DNA of 64,000 nt from JAIBBD01 sp041390685 (GCA_041390685.1 JAWKPL010000001.1:1550001-1614000); one strand, 5' to 3'; shown: positions 1 to 10,311, counted from the stretch's first letter. Notes: generated from the sequence alone by a model not told the origin. Numbers and translations are program-made.

Positions 1-1
1 G

Positions 2-553
2 ACGCTGGAGACGCTGCGCGAGTTCGTCCGGGAGCACGGCGACCCGCCGAGCGCGAACCTCGGGCGGTTCAAGATCCCGCGCATCGGCGTGGATGCGCCG
101 ATCGGTGAGCGCACGGTGGGCGCGGACCTCAATCTGCAGTACCTGAACCCCTTCGGGCCGTCCGATGTCAGCTGGTACAACTTCTCGGTCGACCCGCGGT
201 ACGGCGGTGACATCGACGAGGGGAAGAACCCGACGTTCGCCGCGCACGTGGACTACGCGGCGCTGGTGCCGTACGCGCAGGTGAACTATCGCGGCGAAGG
301 GGTGTTCCGAGACATCAACCTGCTGCGCGCCGGCGACGTCATCGAGGTCACGATGCACGGCAAGACTGTGCGCTACGAGGTGGTGTGGAAGCGGCAGGTA
401 CCGGAAGCGGAAGGCGACTGGGGCAGCATCTTCAGTTCGGACGTACCGGAGGGCGACGCGATCACGCTGATCACGTGCAGCGGCGACTTCAATACGGTGA
501 CGCGGGAGTACGACTCGCGGACGGTGATCCGGGGCCAGCGCATCGACGCATGA
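2..553 (+). CDS. Sortase-family transpeptidase, 5' end cut by window
   Basis: The frame is open from base 2, so the N-terminus lies outside the window. The visible 183 residues form a sortase barrel: a strand ending in VDAPIG, the catalytic His in AAHVDY, the catalytic Cys in TLITCSGDF, and an Arg downstream in the DSRTVIRGQR stretch. Sortases cut a C-terminal sorting motif of exported proteins and join them to the cell surface. A possible substrate with a PPKTG motif, hydrophobic segment and Arg tail lies at 49941-51236. The sortase class cannot be fixed without the N-terminus. Two tRNA-Ser genes follow on the other strand. Confidence 0.85.
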   Translation, partial: TLETLREFVREHGDPPSANLGRFKIPRIGVDAPIGERTVGADLNLQYLNPFGPSDVSWYNFSVDPRYGGDIDEGKNPTFAAHVDYAALVPYAQVNYRGEGVFRDINLLRAGDVIEVTMHGKTVRYEVVWKRQVPEAEGDWGSIFSSDVPEGDAITLITCSGDFNTVTREYDSRTVIRGQRIDA

Positions 554-584
554 GCCGTCGATGGCTCGTGTCTGGGAGGGACGC

Positions 585-675
585 TGGCGGAGAGGGTGGG
601 ATTCGAACCCACGAGGGGCGGTTAACCCCTACCCGCTTTCCAGGCGAGCCTGTTCAGCCACTCCAGCACCTCTCC
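585..675 (-). tRNA. tRNA-Ser (anticodon GGA)
   Basis: Read on the minus strand, a 7-bp acceptor stem starts GGAGAGG and pairs with CCTCTCC before discriminator G and an encoded CCA (585-587). The anticodon loop CTGGAAA gives GGA. A long variable arm, as expected for serine, precedes the T arm with GTTCGAATCC. It lies 72 nt downstream of the other tRNA-Ser and is probably on the same transcript. Confidence 0.95.
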
Positions 676-747
676 GGGGCCCGTCCGACGGGGTCAGGTC
701 AGCCGAGGAGTGTGGCGGCTGGCCTCGAACGCCCCGCGAGGGGGGCG

Positions 748-833
748 TGGCGGAGAGGGTGGGATTCGAACCCACGAGGCTTTCGCCTACCGCTTTTCGA
801 GAGCGGCACCATCAACCACTCGGACACCTCTCC
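748..833 (-). tRNA. tRNA-Ser (anticodon CGA)
   Basis: On the minus strand the gene starts GGAGAGGTGTCC and ends with CCTCTCC, discriminator G and encoded CCA (748-750). The anticodon loop CTCGAAA gives CGA. A long variable arm is present. It is the first gene of a two-tRNA unit. Its mature 5' end is only 7 nt from a TATACT -10 element, so transcription may start at or within 1 nt of tRNA position 1. Confidence 0.95.
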
Positions 834-840
834 GCTGACG

Positions 841-870
841 AGTATAAATTCGCGGCTCGGCCTCGGACAA
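841..870 (-). promoter_or_regulatory. Promoter of the tRNA-Ser pair
   Basis: On the minus strand, TTGTCC (870-865) and TATACT (846-841) are separated by 18 nt. The tRNA 5' end at 833 follows 7 nt after the -10, so little or no 5' leader would be left for RNase P to remove. Confidence 0.55.
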
Positions 871-914
871 ACCGGCGAGGGCGGGGGACGGCGCGAGTGG
901 TGCGGGAGCGATGC

Positions 915-1325
915 CTACTGCCAGCCAGGCGTGCGCGCGGCCTGCTCGATCCAGGTTTCGAGGAGCGGCTGACCGGCCTCTTCGATGGACTTGAGCTTGA
1001 TGTAGCGGCTCCGGCCATCGGTCCCGAGTGGCGGGGGCGGGTCGAAGTCCGCGCCGCCGAAGAAGACGAGGTTCACCGAGACATCGTAGGCGACGAGCTC
1101 GATGATCCATCCGTGGTCCGGGAGGCCGTAGTAGGCCTTCTTCCACTTCACGGCGTACTGGAGGCCCGGGACGGCGTCCCGGATTGACTGGTCGAGCCGG
1201 GTCACGATGGGCTGCAGGTCGGGCATCACCCGGCGCATCCAGTCCTCGATCTCAGCGTGACTATCGCCGGGCGCGGGCGGTTTCCTGGATGAACCGGACG
1301 CGGCGGTCCTGCGCATCGGCGTCAT
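915..1325 (-). CDS. DUF1801 (YdhG-like) domain protein
   Basis: The protein has 136 residues with the DUF1801 pattern: a helical N-terminus (IEDWMRRVMPDL), then VPGLQYAVKWKKAYYGLP and a barrel-like segment with IELVAYDVSVNLVFFGG. This family resembles frataxin in fold and is often called iron-chaperone-like, but its biochemical role is not settled. The start is supported by AGGAGGCGAG shortly upstream of ATG. It is a single gene between the tRNA unit and a small membrane operon. Confidence 0.8.
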   Translation of the reverse strand: MTPMRRTAASGSSRKPPAPGDSHAEIEDWMRRVMPDLQPIVTRLDQSIRDAVPGLQYAVKWKKAYYGLPDHGWIIELVAYDVSVNLVFFGGADFDPPPPLGTDGRSRYIKLKSIEEAGQPLLETWIEQAARTPGWQ

Positions 1326-1412
1326 CGGGGCTCGCCTCCTCTATTCGAACGACTGCGTCCCGGCTCCTGCACGGTCATGGTGCCGTCTGCCTCCGCAGGC
1401 CGCGGAGCGCGG

Positions 1413-1703
1413 TCAGCGGCGCCAGGCGGCGTCCGGATCCACTGAGGAGTCAGCGCGCTGTGTGCGCGCCAGGTACTCGGCGTGCAGCTCACGCTCGGCC
1501 TCGTCGCGCTCCTCGCGGCCGGCGGCGAGGGCCTCGACGGCGTAGCCGCGCAGGCGGTGCAGCCGGCCATGGATGGCGTCGACGCGGTGCTGGAGCGGCT
1601 CCGGGAGGCCCTGAGGCGCCTCGGGGCTGGCGAGCAGGCGGCGGGAGGCCGCGAAGCCGGCGCCGGCGGCGGTGGCGAGGAGGAGCAGCGTCCCGAGTTT
1701 CAT
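1413..1703 (-). CDS. Small membrane-anchored protein of unknown function
   Basis: The protein has 96 residues. The N-terminus has one hydrophobic segment (LGTLLLLATAAGAGFAASRR) acting as signal or anchor. The rest is charged and helical, with RGYAVEALAAGREERDEAER suggesting a coiled coil. It overlaps the upstream gene by an ATGA junction, so the two are probably translationally coupled. I recognise no family. Similar pairs of small helical envelope proteins occur widely in Gram-positive-like bacteria, but no function can be assigned. Confidence 0.65.
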   Translation of the reverse strand: MKLGTLLLLATAAGAGFAASRRLLASPEAPQGLPEPLQHRVDAIHGRLHRLRGYAVEALAAGREERDEAERELHAEYLARTQRADSSVDPDAAWRR

Positions 1704-2017
1704 CGGTCACGCTTTCGGATGCCGGCCATGACGCCCAGGCCGCGGCGGACGCCACGGACGGCAGCCACGGTGCGGATCACCGGGTGCACGGTGCGGTCGG
1801 CGACGAACTCGGAGGTGCCGCGGACGTTCTGCATGGTCTGGCGCACTTCCTCGAGCGTCGGGCGCACGGGGTCGGCCATCAGATCCTGCGCGGCGCGGCT
1901 GAGCTTGCGCACGGCGAGGTAGATGCCGAGGGCGACGGCGATGAGGACGATGAAGAGCACGATGCCGAGGACGCCGTAGACGACGATCACGAGGTCGCGC
2001 AGCGTTTCCAGGCTCAT
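1700..2017 (-). CDS. Small single-pass membrane protein, DUF948-like
   Basis: The protein has 105 residues from the ATG at 2017, which has GAAGGAGAT just upstream. An earlier in-frame start at 2065 lacks this site. Residues 5-32 form one long membrane helix, followed by an amphipathic stretch (VRPTLEEVRQTMQNVRGTSE) and a basic tail ending RKRDR. The helix plus repeated short helical segments resemble DUF948 or YtxG-type envelope proteins, by pattern only. It is the first gene of a two-gene unit with 1413-1703. Confidence 0.7.
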   Translation of the reverse strand: MSLETLRDLVIVVYGVLGIVLFIVLIAVALGIYLAVRKLSRAAQDLMADPVRPTLEEVRQTMQNVRGTSEFVADRTVHPVIRTVAAVRGVRRGLGVMAGIRKRDR

Positions 2018-2071
2018 GCGATCTCCTTCAGTGTCATCGTACGCGGTGCGCCCAGCCGGGCTCAACGCGGC

Positions 2072-3166
2072 CTAGGCGCGTCCCTCGATGGTGCCGCCGC
2101 CTATTACCTCGTCGCCGCGATACAGGACGAGGGCCTGCCCCGGGGCGGCGGCCCGTACGGGCCGCGCGCAGTCGACGACGAAGCCGCCGCCGGTGCACTC
2201 GACGAGGCGAGTCTCGACCGGCGCGCCGTGGTAGCGGATGCGCGCGGTGAGCGGCTCACCGAGGGTGGGCGGGCTCGAGACCCAGTGCGGTGCGGAGGCC
2301 CGCAGGCCCCGCGCCAGCAGGTCATCTTCGAGGCCGACCATGACGAGGTTCGCATGGGTGTCTACCCCGGTGACGTAGCGGCGCTCACCGGCGGCCACGC
2401 CGAGCCCTCGACGCTGTCCGACGGTGTAGCCGGCCGCGCCGTCATGGCGGCCGAGGGTCGCGCCCGCGCCATCGACGATCGAGCCAGCCTCGAACGAGAC
2501 GCCGCGCGCACGGAGCAGTTCGCGGTAGTCGCCGCCGGGGACGAAGCAGATGTCGGCGCTGTCCGGCTTGTCCGCCACTCGGAGGCCGCGGGAGGCGGCG
2601 ATGCGGCGCACTTCGGGCTTGGTCAACTCGCCGAGGGGGAACAGCGTGCGGCGCAGGGCGTCCTGGTCGAGCGTGTAGAGGACGTATGACTGGTCCTTCT
2701 GCTCATCGACGGCGGTGCGGAGGCGGTAGCGCGTGACGCCGGCGGCGTCCTCCACGCGGTCGACGCGGGCGTAATGGCCGGTCGCGAGGAGTTCGCAGCC
2801 CATCGCGACGGCGCGGCCGAGGAGGGTCGAGAACTTGACGTGCTGATTGCAGGCGAGGCAGGGGTTCGGGGTGCGTCCTTCGGCATAGGCCTGCACGAAC
2901 GGGCCGAGGACATCGCGCTCGAACTCCTGCTCCATGTTGAGCACGTAGTGGGGGATGCCGATGCGTTGCGCGGCGGCGCGGGCGTCGGCGACGTCCTCGA
3001 TGCCGCAGCAGGAGCGCTTCGAGCGATACGCGGTGTCGTCGGCCTCCGTGTAGAGGCGGAGGGTGACGCCCACGACATCGTAGCCCTGCTCGTGGAGAAG
3101 GGCGGCGGCGACGGCGGAATCGACGCCGCCTGACATCGCGACGAGGACGCGTGGCTTCATGGTCAT
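2072..3166 (-). CDS. mnmA: tRNA-specific 2-thiouridylase MnmA
   Basis: MnmA makes the 2-thio group on U34 of tRNA-Lys, -Glu and -Gln, using ATP and relayed sulfur. The 364 residues carry the PP-loop SGGVDS at 12-17, the nucleophilic Cys103 in NPCLACN, and the second active Cys207 in ADICFVPGG. Length matches the family. The ATG at 3166 has no Shine-Dalgarno site. TACAAT ends 6 nt upstream, so the mRNA is probably leaderless. An alternative ATG lies two codons further in. A possible 32-aa ORF lies just upstream on the same strand. Confidence 0.96.
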   Translation of the reverse strand: MTMKPRVLVAMSGGVDSAVAAALLHEQGYDVVGVTLRLYTEADDTAYRSKRSCCGIEDVADARAAAQRIGIPHYVLNMEQEFERDVLGPFVQAYAEGRTPNPCLACNQHVKFSTLLGRAVAMGCELLATGHYARVDRVEDAAGVTRYRLRTAVDEQKDQSYVLYTLDQDALRRTLFPLGELTKPEVRRIAASRGLRVADKPDSADICFVPGGDYRELLRARGVSFEAGSIVDGAGATLGRHDGAAGYTVGQRRGLGVAAGERRYVTGVDTHANLVMVGLEDDLLARGLRASAPHWVSSPPTLGEPLTARIRYHGAPVETRLVECTGGGFVVDCARPVRAAAPGQALVLYRGDEVIGGGTIEGRA

Positions 3167-3200
3167 CGATCCATTGTAGGTGCTGCCGCCCGGACGGCGC

Positions 3201-3299
3201 TCAGCGGACGAGCACGCCGAGCAGCAGCAGGATCAGGACCGAGACCAGGGCGCTCCCGAGGACGGCCGCCGTCCACACTCGCTGGCTGCTGCGGTTCAC
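3201..3299 (-). CDS. Possible 32-aa single-pass membrane peptide
   Basis: A GTG-started frame gives 32 residues: a short basic head (NRSSQRVW) followed by one hydrophobic helix ending LLLLGVLVR. The composition is that of a real membrane segment, and the frame ends 34 bp before the mnmA start on the same strand. The GAGGA motif abuts the GTG with almost no spacing, which weakens the start. It could be a chance frame. Confidence 0.35.
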   Translation of the reverse strand: MNRSSQRVWTAAVLGSALVSVLILLLLGVLVR

Positions 3300-3360
3300 T
3301 CCTCGATCGTACGCAGCGCGCCGAGGCGGGCGGCCTCGCGAGATCCAGACGGGGCCCTGC

Positions 3361-3366
3361 TATACT
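3361..3366 (+). promoter_or_regulatory. Extended -10 element of rsfS
   Basis: TGCTATACT is a consensus-like -10 with the TGn extension. No good -35 is visible. The expected start near 3373 gives a leader of about 38 nt with GAGGAGG at 3399-3405 before the CTG start. Confidence 0.5.
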
Positions 3367-3410
3367 GCTGACCCGGGCCTTTCGATCGGGCCAGCTTCGA
3401 GGAGGACGCG

Positions 3411-3752
3411 CTGCAGGGTTCGGAACTCGCTCACCACGTCGTGGACCTGCTGGTGGACCGCCAGGCGTCGGATGTGGTGCTCCTCGACCTCACTTCGCTC
3501 TCGACGTTCACCGACTACTTCGTGATCGCGACCGCCGGCAACGAGCGGCAGCTCAACGCGCTCATCGAGACGCTCGACGCAGACGCGAACGCGGACGAAC
3601 GGACGGTCAAGCAAGAGGGCCAGCCGGAGGGCGGCTGGGTGCTCGTCGACCTCGGGATGGTGATTGTGCACCTGTTCTCGCTGGAGCAGCGGGCGTTCTA
3701 CAACCTCGAAGGGCTGTGGCGGCGGGCGCAGGAGGTCGTGCGGGTCCAATAG
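3411..3752 (+). CDS. rsfS: Ribosomal silencing factor RsfS, CTG start
   Basis: RsfS binds uL14 on the large subunit and blocks subunit joining in starved cells. The 113-residue product has the family core DVVLLDLTSLSTFTDYFVIATA and the C-terminal LEQRAFYNLEGLW. The start is unusual. GAGGAGG at 3399-3405 is 5 nt before CTG at 3411, while the nearest in-frame GTG (3441) is 35 nt from it and would remove the first helix. An in-frame TGA at 3369-3371 rules out earlier starts. A bidirectional terminator follows. Confidence 0.9.
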   Translation: MQGSELAHHVVDLLVDRQASDVVLLDLTSLSTFTDYFVIATAGNERQLNALIETLDADANADERTVKQEGQPEGGWVLVDLGMVIVHLFSLEQRAFYNLEGLWRRAQEVVRVQ

Positions 3753-3775
3753 CGCAGAGCCCGGCCTCGAATGCG

Positions 3776-3799
3776 GAAGCCCGCCGTCAGGCGGGCTTC
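3776..3799. terminator. Bidirectional hairpin between rsfS and ndk
   Basis: GAAGCCCGCC and GGCGGGCTTC form a perfect 10-bp stem with loop GTCA. There is no strong U tract. It sits between convergent genes and can serve both. Confidence 0.7.
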
Positions 3800-3822
3800 G
3801 TCGTCTGCGCAGCGGAGGACCG

Positions 3823-4272
3823 CTACTCGAAGACCCAGGGGTCGATGTCGCGCTTCCAGGAGGCGAGGCGCTGGCCCTCGAAGAAGATGTCGATCTCGCG
3901 TTTGGCGCTGGCGACGCTGTCCGAGCCGTGGACGAGGTTGCGGCCGACCTCGAGGCCGAAGTCGGCGCGGATGGTGCCGGGTGCGGCCTCGGTGGGGCGG
4001 GTGGAGCCCATGAGCTGGCGGGCGGCGGCGACGGCGTTGGTGCCTTCGAAGACGGCGGCGACAATGGGTGCGCTGGTGATGTAGTTGACCAGGCCGTCGA
4101 AGAAGGGCTTGCCGACGTGCTCGGCGTAGTGGCGCTTCGCCATGTTGCGGTCGACCTTGAGCAGGCGCAGGCCGACCATGCGCAGGCCTCGACGCTCGAA
4201 GCGGGCGAGAATCTGGCCGGCGAGGCCACGCTGCATCGCGTCCGGCTTCACGAGGATCAGGGTCCGTTCCAC
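3823..4272 (-). CDS. ndk: Nucleoside diphosphate kinase
   Basis: Ndk moves the gamma phosphate between nucleoside triphosphates and diphosphates through a phospho-His. The 149-residue form begins ERTLILVKPDAMQRG, the standard family start, and carries the active-site block NLVHGSDSVASAKREI with the catalytic His. The GTG at 4272 fits family length and has a purine-rich GAAGGGGG upstream. A GTG two codons earlier is also possible. A longer frame from 4326 would add 18 residues overlapping tsaB and is unlikely. It is 28 nt downstream of tsaB. Confidence 0.95.
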   Translation of the reverse strand: MERTLILVKPDAMQRGLAGQILARFERRGLRMVGLRLLKVDRNMAKRHYAEHVGKPFFDGLVNYITSAPIVAAVFEGTNAVAAARQLMGSTRPTEAAPGTIRADFGLEVGRNLVHGSDSVASAKREIDIFFEGQRLASWKRDIDPWVFE

Positions 4273-4300
4273 AACCACCCCCTTCGAGGATGACCGGCCG

Positions 4301-4990
4301 CTAGCGGCGGTCCGCGCGTGCGCCAATCGATGGCGGCCGCAGATAGATCACATCGACTGCCGCCGGGTCGGTGTACGCGCGGTGCAGCCGCGCCAGCCGC
4401 ACGAGGTCAGCAGCGCTCCGCCCATTCTCGCCGCCCGCAGCGTCTGTGTCGCCTGTGCGACCGGCGTCCGCGCGAGCCTGATGTAGCTCGTCTGTGATTT
4501 CGCCGCACCAGAGGGCGTGAACGGGGGCGAGGCGGGCGCAGTCCTCGGGGGTGTCGAGGCGCGGGGCGGAGAGCGCCTCCGGGGGGCCCGCCTCGGGCGC
4601 GTCGCACGGGACGTAGGCGGCCCAGGCGAGGCCGCTGCGGCCGGCGTTGTGGACCGCGACCACGGGCGTGCCCGGAGCGAGGTGCGGGAAGGCGTCGGCT
4701 TCGAGGCGGGCGACGCCGGCGAGCGGAACGCCGAGGCCGAGCGCGAGACCCTGCGCCGTCGCAACGCCGGAGCGGAGGCCCGTGTAGGCGCCGGGGCCAA
4801 CGTCCACGGCGACCGCCTCGATGGCGTCGCGGTCGATGCCTGCCTCGTGGAGCACCGCTTCGATGCCTTCGAGCAGCTCGCGGGAGGCGGTCGTCTCGAT
4901 GCGCCAGCGGCGCTCGGCGAGCACGTGCTCTCCGTCGAGGACGGCGACGGCGAGGGTCTGCGAGGCCGTGTCAATGCCGAGCTCTGCCAT
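4301..4990 (-). CDS. tsaB: tRNA threonylcarbamoyladenosine factor TsaB
   Basis: TsaB is an inactive ASKHA-fold partner of TsaD in making t6A37 on ANN-decoding tRNAs. The 229 residues start MAELGIDTASQTLAVAVL and carry the conserved DVGPGAYTGLRSGVATAQGL loop. AGAAGG precedes ATG. TsaE, another member of the complex, is encoded 1.3 kb away (6330-6827) on the same strand, separated by a VOC gene and an oppositely oriented lower-GC pair. This suggests an insertion into an older tsaE-tsaB arrangement. TsaD is not in the window. Confidence 0.92.
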   Translation of the reverse strand: MAELGIDTASQTLAVAVLDGEHVLAERRWRIETTASRELLEGIEAVLHEAGIDRDAIEAVAVDVGPGAYTGLRSGVATAQGLALGLGVPLAGVARLEADAFPHLAPGTPVVAVHNAGRSGLAWAAYVPCDAPEAGPPEALSAPRLDTPEDCARLAPVHALWCGEITDELHQARADAGRTGDTDAAGGENGRSAADLVRLARLHRAYTDPAAVDVIYLRPPSIGARADRR

Positions 4991-5026
4991 ACGGTTGCCT
5001 TCTGGTGAGCGGTCCGCGGGTGCGCA

Positions 5027-5416
5027 CTACCTCGACGCGGGCTGGAACAGCTCGATCGGGTTGCCGGAGGGGTCGTCGAGGACGACCTGCGCGCCGCCGG
5101 GGCCGCGGACGATGTCGCTGCGGAAGGTCACGCCGCGCTCGCGCAGGCGTGCGACTTCTGCCTCGAGATCATCGACGATGAGGTGGATTCTGTTCCAGCC
5201 GCCCGGTATGGGCTGGCGGCCGTCGGGGAGGACGCGTGCGCCCGAGCTGCCCGGGCCGCTGAGGAGCAGGCGGAGGTTCCCCTTCGCGATGTCCGCGAAG
5301 GCGGGCGCGGCGCTGGTGAGCACCTCGAAGCCGAGGTTATTGGTGTAGAAGTCGATGGCCGCCTGCACGTCCTCGATGATGTAGCGGACGCTGGCCATGT
5401 CGCGGGTGTCGGGCAT
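5027..5416 (-). CDS. VOC-family (glyoxalase/bleomycin resistance-like) protein
   Basis: The 129-residue protein has the paired beta-alpha-beta-beta-beta pattern of the vicinal oxygen chelate fold: ASVRYIIEDVQAAIDFYTNN at the start, a middle NRIHLIVDDLEAEVARLRERG, and the ending DPSGNPIELFQP. The family covers metal-dependent lyases, dioxygenases and drug-binding proteins, and the substrate cannot be told from sequence. GAAAGG lies upstream of ATG. It diverges from the small gene at 5462. Confidence 0.85.
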   Translation of the reverse strand: MPDTRDMASVRYIIEDVQAAIDFYTNNLGFEVLTSAAPAFADIAKGNLRLLLSGPGSSGARVLPDGRQPIPGGWNRIHLIVDDLEAEVARLRERGVTFRSDIVRGPGGAQVVLDDPSGNPIELFQPASR

Positions 5417-5461
5417 CGGGTTGCCGCCTTTCCGTGGTCGTCACCGCCCTACACTGTACGC

Positions 5462-5626
5462 GTGGCGTTGAATGCCGAGTCGCACGCCGCGCAGCCGATG
5501 CCTCCTCGGGCGACGTTCGAGGAGCGCGCTCGTTGGCACCTCGAACACCGCGAGGTGCGCGGCTGCCGGCCGATCACGGCGCAGCTGGCGGCGGAGATGC
5601 ATGAGCGCGGGCTGCTCGGGGAGTAG
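5462..5626 (+). CDS. 54-aa protein of unknown function, paired with HNH gene
   Basis: GTG-started 54-residue frame, acidic and helical, with RARWHLEHREVRGC followed by TAQLAAEMHERGLLGE. It is preceded by TACACT (5450-5455) with a 6-nt gap to the start, which fits a leaderless message. The stop is 12 nt before the HNH gene start, so both are probably co-transcribed. No family is recognised. The regular promoter spacing is the main reason to call it. Confidence 0.55.
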   Translation: MALNAESHAAQPMPPRATFEERARWHLEHREVRGCRPITAQLAAEMHERGLLGE

Positions 5627-5638
5627 GCGGGGCCCACG

Positions 5639-6319
5639 GTGCGGCAAATTCAGCCCTTCAGCGACGAGCGGCAGCTTGCCCGGTGTGTCTATTGCGGCGG
5701 CTTGCCCTCCACACGCGATCACGTTCCGTCGAGGGTTCTGCTAGATCAACCCTTTCCGGAGAACCTGCCTAACGTTCCAGCTTGCGAAGCCTGCAACGCG
5801 AGCTTTTCGCTCGATGAGGAGTACGTCGCGTGCCTGGTGGACTGCGTGATCGTTGGTTCGACCGATCCTTCCGCCGTGCACAGGGACAACGTGTCGCGGA
5901 TTCTTCGCGCTCGTCCGTCGCTGCGGTTCTTGACCGACGAAGGTAAGACGACGACGGCCTCGGGCACCACATGGCGCATCGCGAATGACCGGGTTGGGAA
6001 CGTGGTCCTTAAGTTGGCTCGGGGTCACGCTGCGTTCGAACTCAACGAGCCGCAGTTCGCCGACCCGGTCTCCGTCAGCTGCTTGCCTCTGGGCACGTTG
6101 TCGGAAGGAGCCCGGGCGAACTTCGAAGAGCTGCCCCAACCGTCGGTCTTCCCCGAGGTCGGGAGCCGGGGAATGAGCAGACTCGTGGTCGGTGGATTGA
6201 GAACCCAGTGGGTAGACGTGCAGCCCGGACGCTATCGTTACGCGGCGATTGCGACCGACGGCGTCGTCGTTCGCTTCGTACTCAGCGAGTACCTGGCGTG
6301 CGAGGTGATATGGGATTGA
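5639..6319 (+). CDS. HNH-type nuclease-like protein
   Basis: The 226 residues begin with a treble-clef HNH pattern: Cys16 and Cys19 in CVYCGG, Asp27-His28 in RDHVPSRVLL, then Cys49, Cys52 and Asn53 in CEACN. These would bind structural zinc and a catalytic metal. The remaining 170 residues match no family I know and may give target or partner binding. GC is visibly lower than its neighbours, and it splits the tsaB/tsaE region on the opposite strand, which suggests transfer. The start is GTG with weak initiation signals, so coupling to the upstream 54-aa gene is likely. Confidence 0.75.
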   Translation: MRQIQPFSDERQLARCVYCGGLPSTRDHVPSRVLLDQPFPENLPNVPACEACNASFSLDEEYVACLVDCVIVGSTDPSAVHRDNVSRILRARPSLRFLTDEGKTTTASGTTWRIANDRVGNVVLKLARGHAAFELNEPQFADPVSVSCLPLGTLSEGARANFEELPQPSVFPEVGSRGMSRLVVGGLRTQWVDVQPGRYRYAAIATDGVVVRFVLSEYLACEVIWD

Positions 6320-6329
6320 TTGGGGTCGT

Positions 6330-6827
6330 CTACACCCGGTCCGCCAGCCCCGCCGCGAGCAGGCCGTCGAGGACACGGCGGTAGCGGTCCCCGACGGCGA
6401 CGACGGTGATGCGGCGGGACGTGGGTGCGTCCGGGACGGGTTCGAGGACGACCAGCAGGTGGTGCGCGGGGAGGGCGTCGAGGCCGCGCTCAGGCCATTC
6501 GACGAGGAGGACGCCGTCGGTCGCCTGTTCGTCGAGGGAGAGGTCCTCGACTTCCTCGACGGTCTCGAGGCGGTAGAGGTCGGCGTGATAGAGAGGCAAC
6601 GTCTCGCCCTCGTGACGGGTCATGAGGACGAAGGTGGGGCTGCGGACGGGGGCGTCGACCTTGAGGCCAGCGCCGATGCCCTGCGCGAGGGTGGTCTTGC
6701 CCGCGCCGAGCGGGCCCTGGAGCAGCAGCACATCGCCGGCACGCAGCAGGCGCGCCAGGCGGCGGCCGAGGGCGCGCGTCTTCGCGCCGGTCGTCGTCGT
6801 GATCACCACGCGGTTGGCGGTATTCAT
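6330..6827 (-). CDS. tsaE: tRNA threonylcarbamoyladenosine ATPase TsaE
   Basis: TsaE is the P-loop ATPase of the TsaB-TsaD-TsaE complex. The 165-residue product has Walker A GPLGAGKTT, then SPTFVLM and YHADLYRLE, and VLLVEWPERG as the Walker B region. The ATG at 6827 gives the usual N-terminus (NTANRVVITTTTGAKTRALG). A longer frame from 6893 would run into thiL. It lies 26 bp downstream of thiL, in line with a gyrA-thiL-tsaE unit. Confidence 0.93.
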   Translation of the reverse strand: MNTANRVVITTTTGAKTRALGRRLARLLRAGDVLLLQGPLGAGKTTLAQGIGAGLKVDAPVRSPTFVLMTRHEGETLPLYHADLYRLETVEEVEDLSLDEQATDGVLLVEWPERGLDALPAHHLLVVLEPVPDAPTSRRITVVAVGDRYRRVLDGLLAAGLADRV

Positions 6828-6853
6828 CGGTGGTTCCGTGAGCCTTCGATGCG

Positions 6854-7857
6854 TCAGGCCGAGGACCAGGGCTGCATGCGGATCTGGTCCCAACCGGGGG
6901 GCGGCTCGTACGTGCGGCCGTCCGCGCGCAGCACGACCGCGCTCCCGGGATGGTCGGCGACGACCTTGCCGATGACCGTGAGCGGCATCCCGAGCGACTC
7001 GATGATGTCGGCGCGGCCGATGAGCGCCAGCTCGTAGTCATCGCCGCCGCTGACGGCGTAGTTGCGTGCCGCGTCGATGCCCAGCATCGCCATTGCGTGG
7101 ATGTGCAGCGGCAGTCGTTCGAGCTCGACTTCGATGCCGACGTTGGAGCGCCTGGCGACGTGGCCGAGGTCCTGGACGAGGCCGTCCGAGATGTCGATGC
7201 CGCACTGGAGACCTCGGAGCACCGCGGCGAGGCCGATGTCGACGCGGGCCACGGGCCGGCGGAGCGCGGCGAGGAGCGGCTCGGCGGCAGGCTCGTGGGC
7301 GCGCTGCGCGTCGATGACGGCGAGGCCGGCGCGAGCCGCGCCGGGGTTGCCGGAGACGGCCACGATCTCGCCGACTTTCGCCGTGTCCCGCCGCAGGACG
7401 AGGGCACGGCCCGCGCGGTCGATGCGGGACGAACCGAGGGCGGTGACGGTGAACGAGGTGCAGTCGCCGCGGCTGATGTCGCCGCCCGCGACGTGGACGT
7501 TGTGGGCGCGGCAGGCGGCAGCGATGCCGTCGACGACGCGGTCGAGGTCCTCGGGCGTCAGCGAGTCGCCGAGCACGGCGGCCACGAGCACCACCTCGGG
7601 GGTGGCGCCCATGGCGGCAATGTCCGACACGTTGACGGCGACGGCGCGCCAGCCCACGTCCTCGAAGGACATCGTGTCGGGACGCCAGTCGACGCCTTCG
7701 GTGAGGACATCGGTGGTGGCGATGACCCCGGCGTTGGCGGGCGCCCACGCGGCGGCGTCGTCGCCGGGCGGGACGAGGATGTCGTTCGCCGCCGCGTCAC
7801 CGAGCCGCGCGATGATGCGGTCGATGAGCGAGAACTCATCGGCGGCCGGCTGCGAGG

Positions 7858-7861
<4 letters not shown>
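6854..7861 (-). CDS. thiL: Thiamine-monophosphate kinase
   Basis: ThiL phosphorylates thiamine monophosphate to the cofactor thiamine diphosphate. The 335 residues show the PurM/ThiL fold: N-terminal FSLIDRIIARLGD, the Mg-binding PPGDDAAAW, VLTEGVDW, GWRAVAVNVSDIAAMGA, and the late GGDDYELALI. The ATG overlaps the gyrA stop by 4 nt (ATGA), so translation is probably coupled to gyrA. No TPP riboswitch is seen. Confidence 0.94.

Positions 7862-10311
<2,450 letters not shown>

Noticed and set aside
585..833. Tandem tRNA-Ser genes as a recent duplication
   Set aside because: Anticodons (GGA and CGA), variable arms and D arms differ, so they are distinct isoacceptors.
1184..2689. 501-aa plus-strand frame over small membrane genes and mnmA
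   Set aside because: Arg/Gly-rich shadow crossing three supported minus-strand genes.
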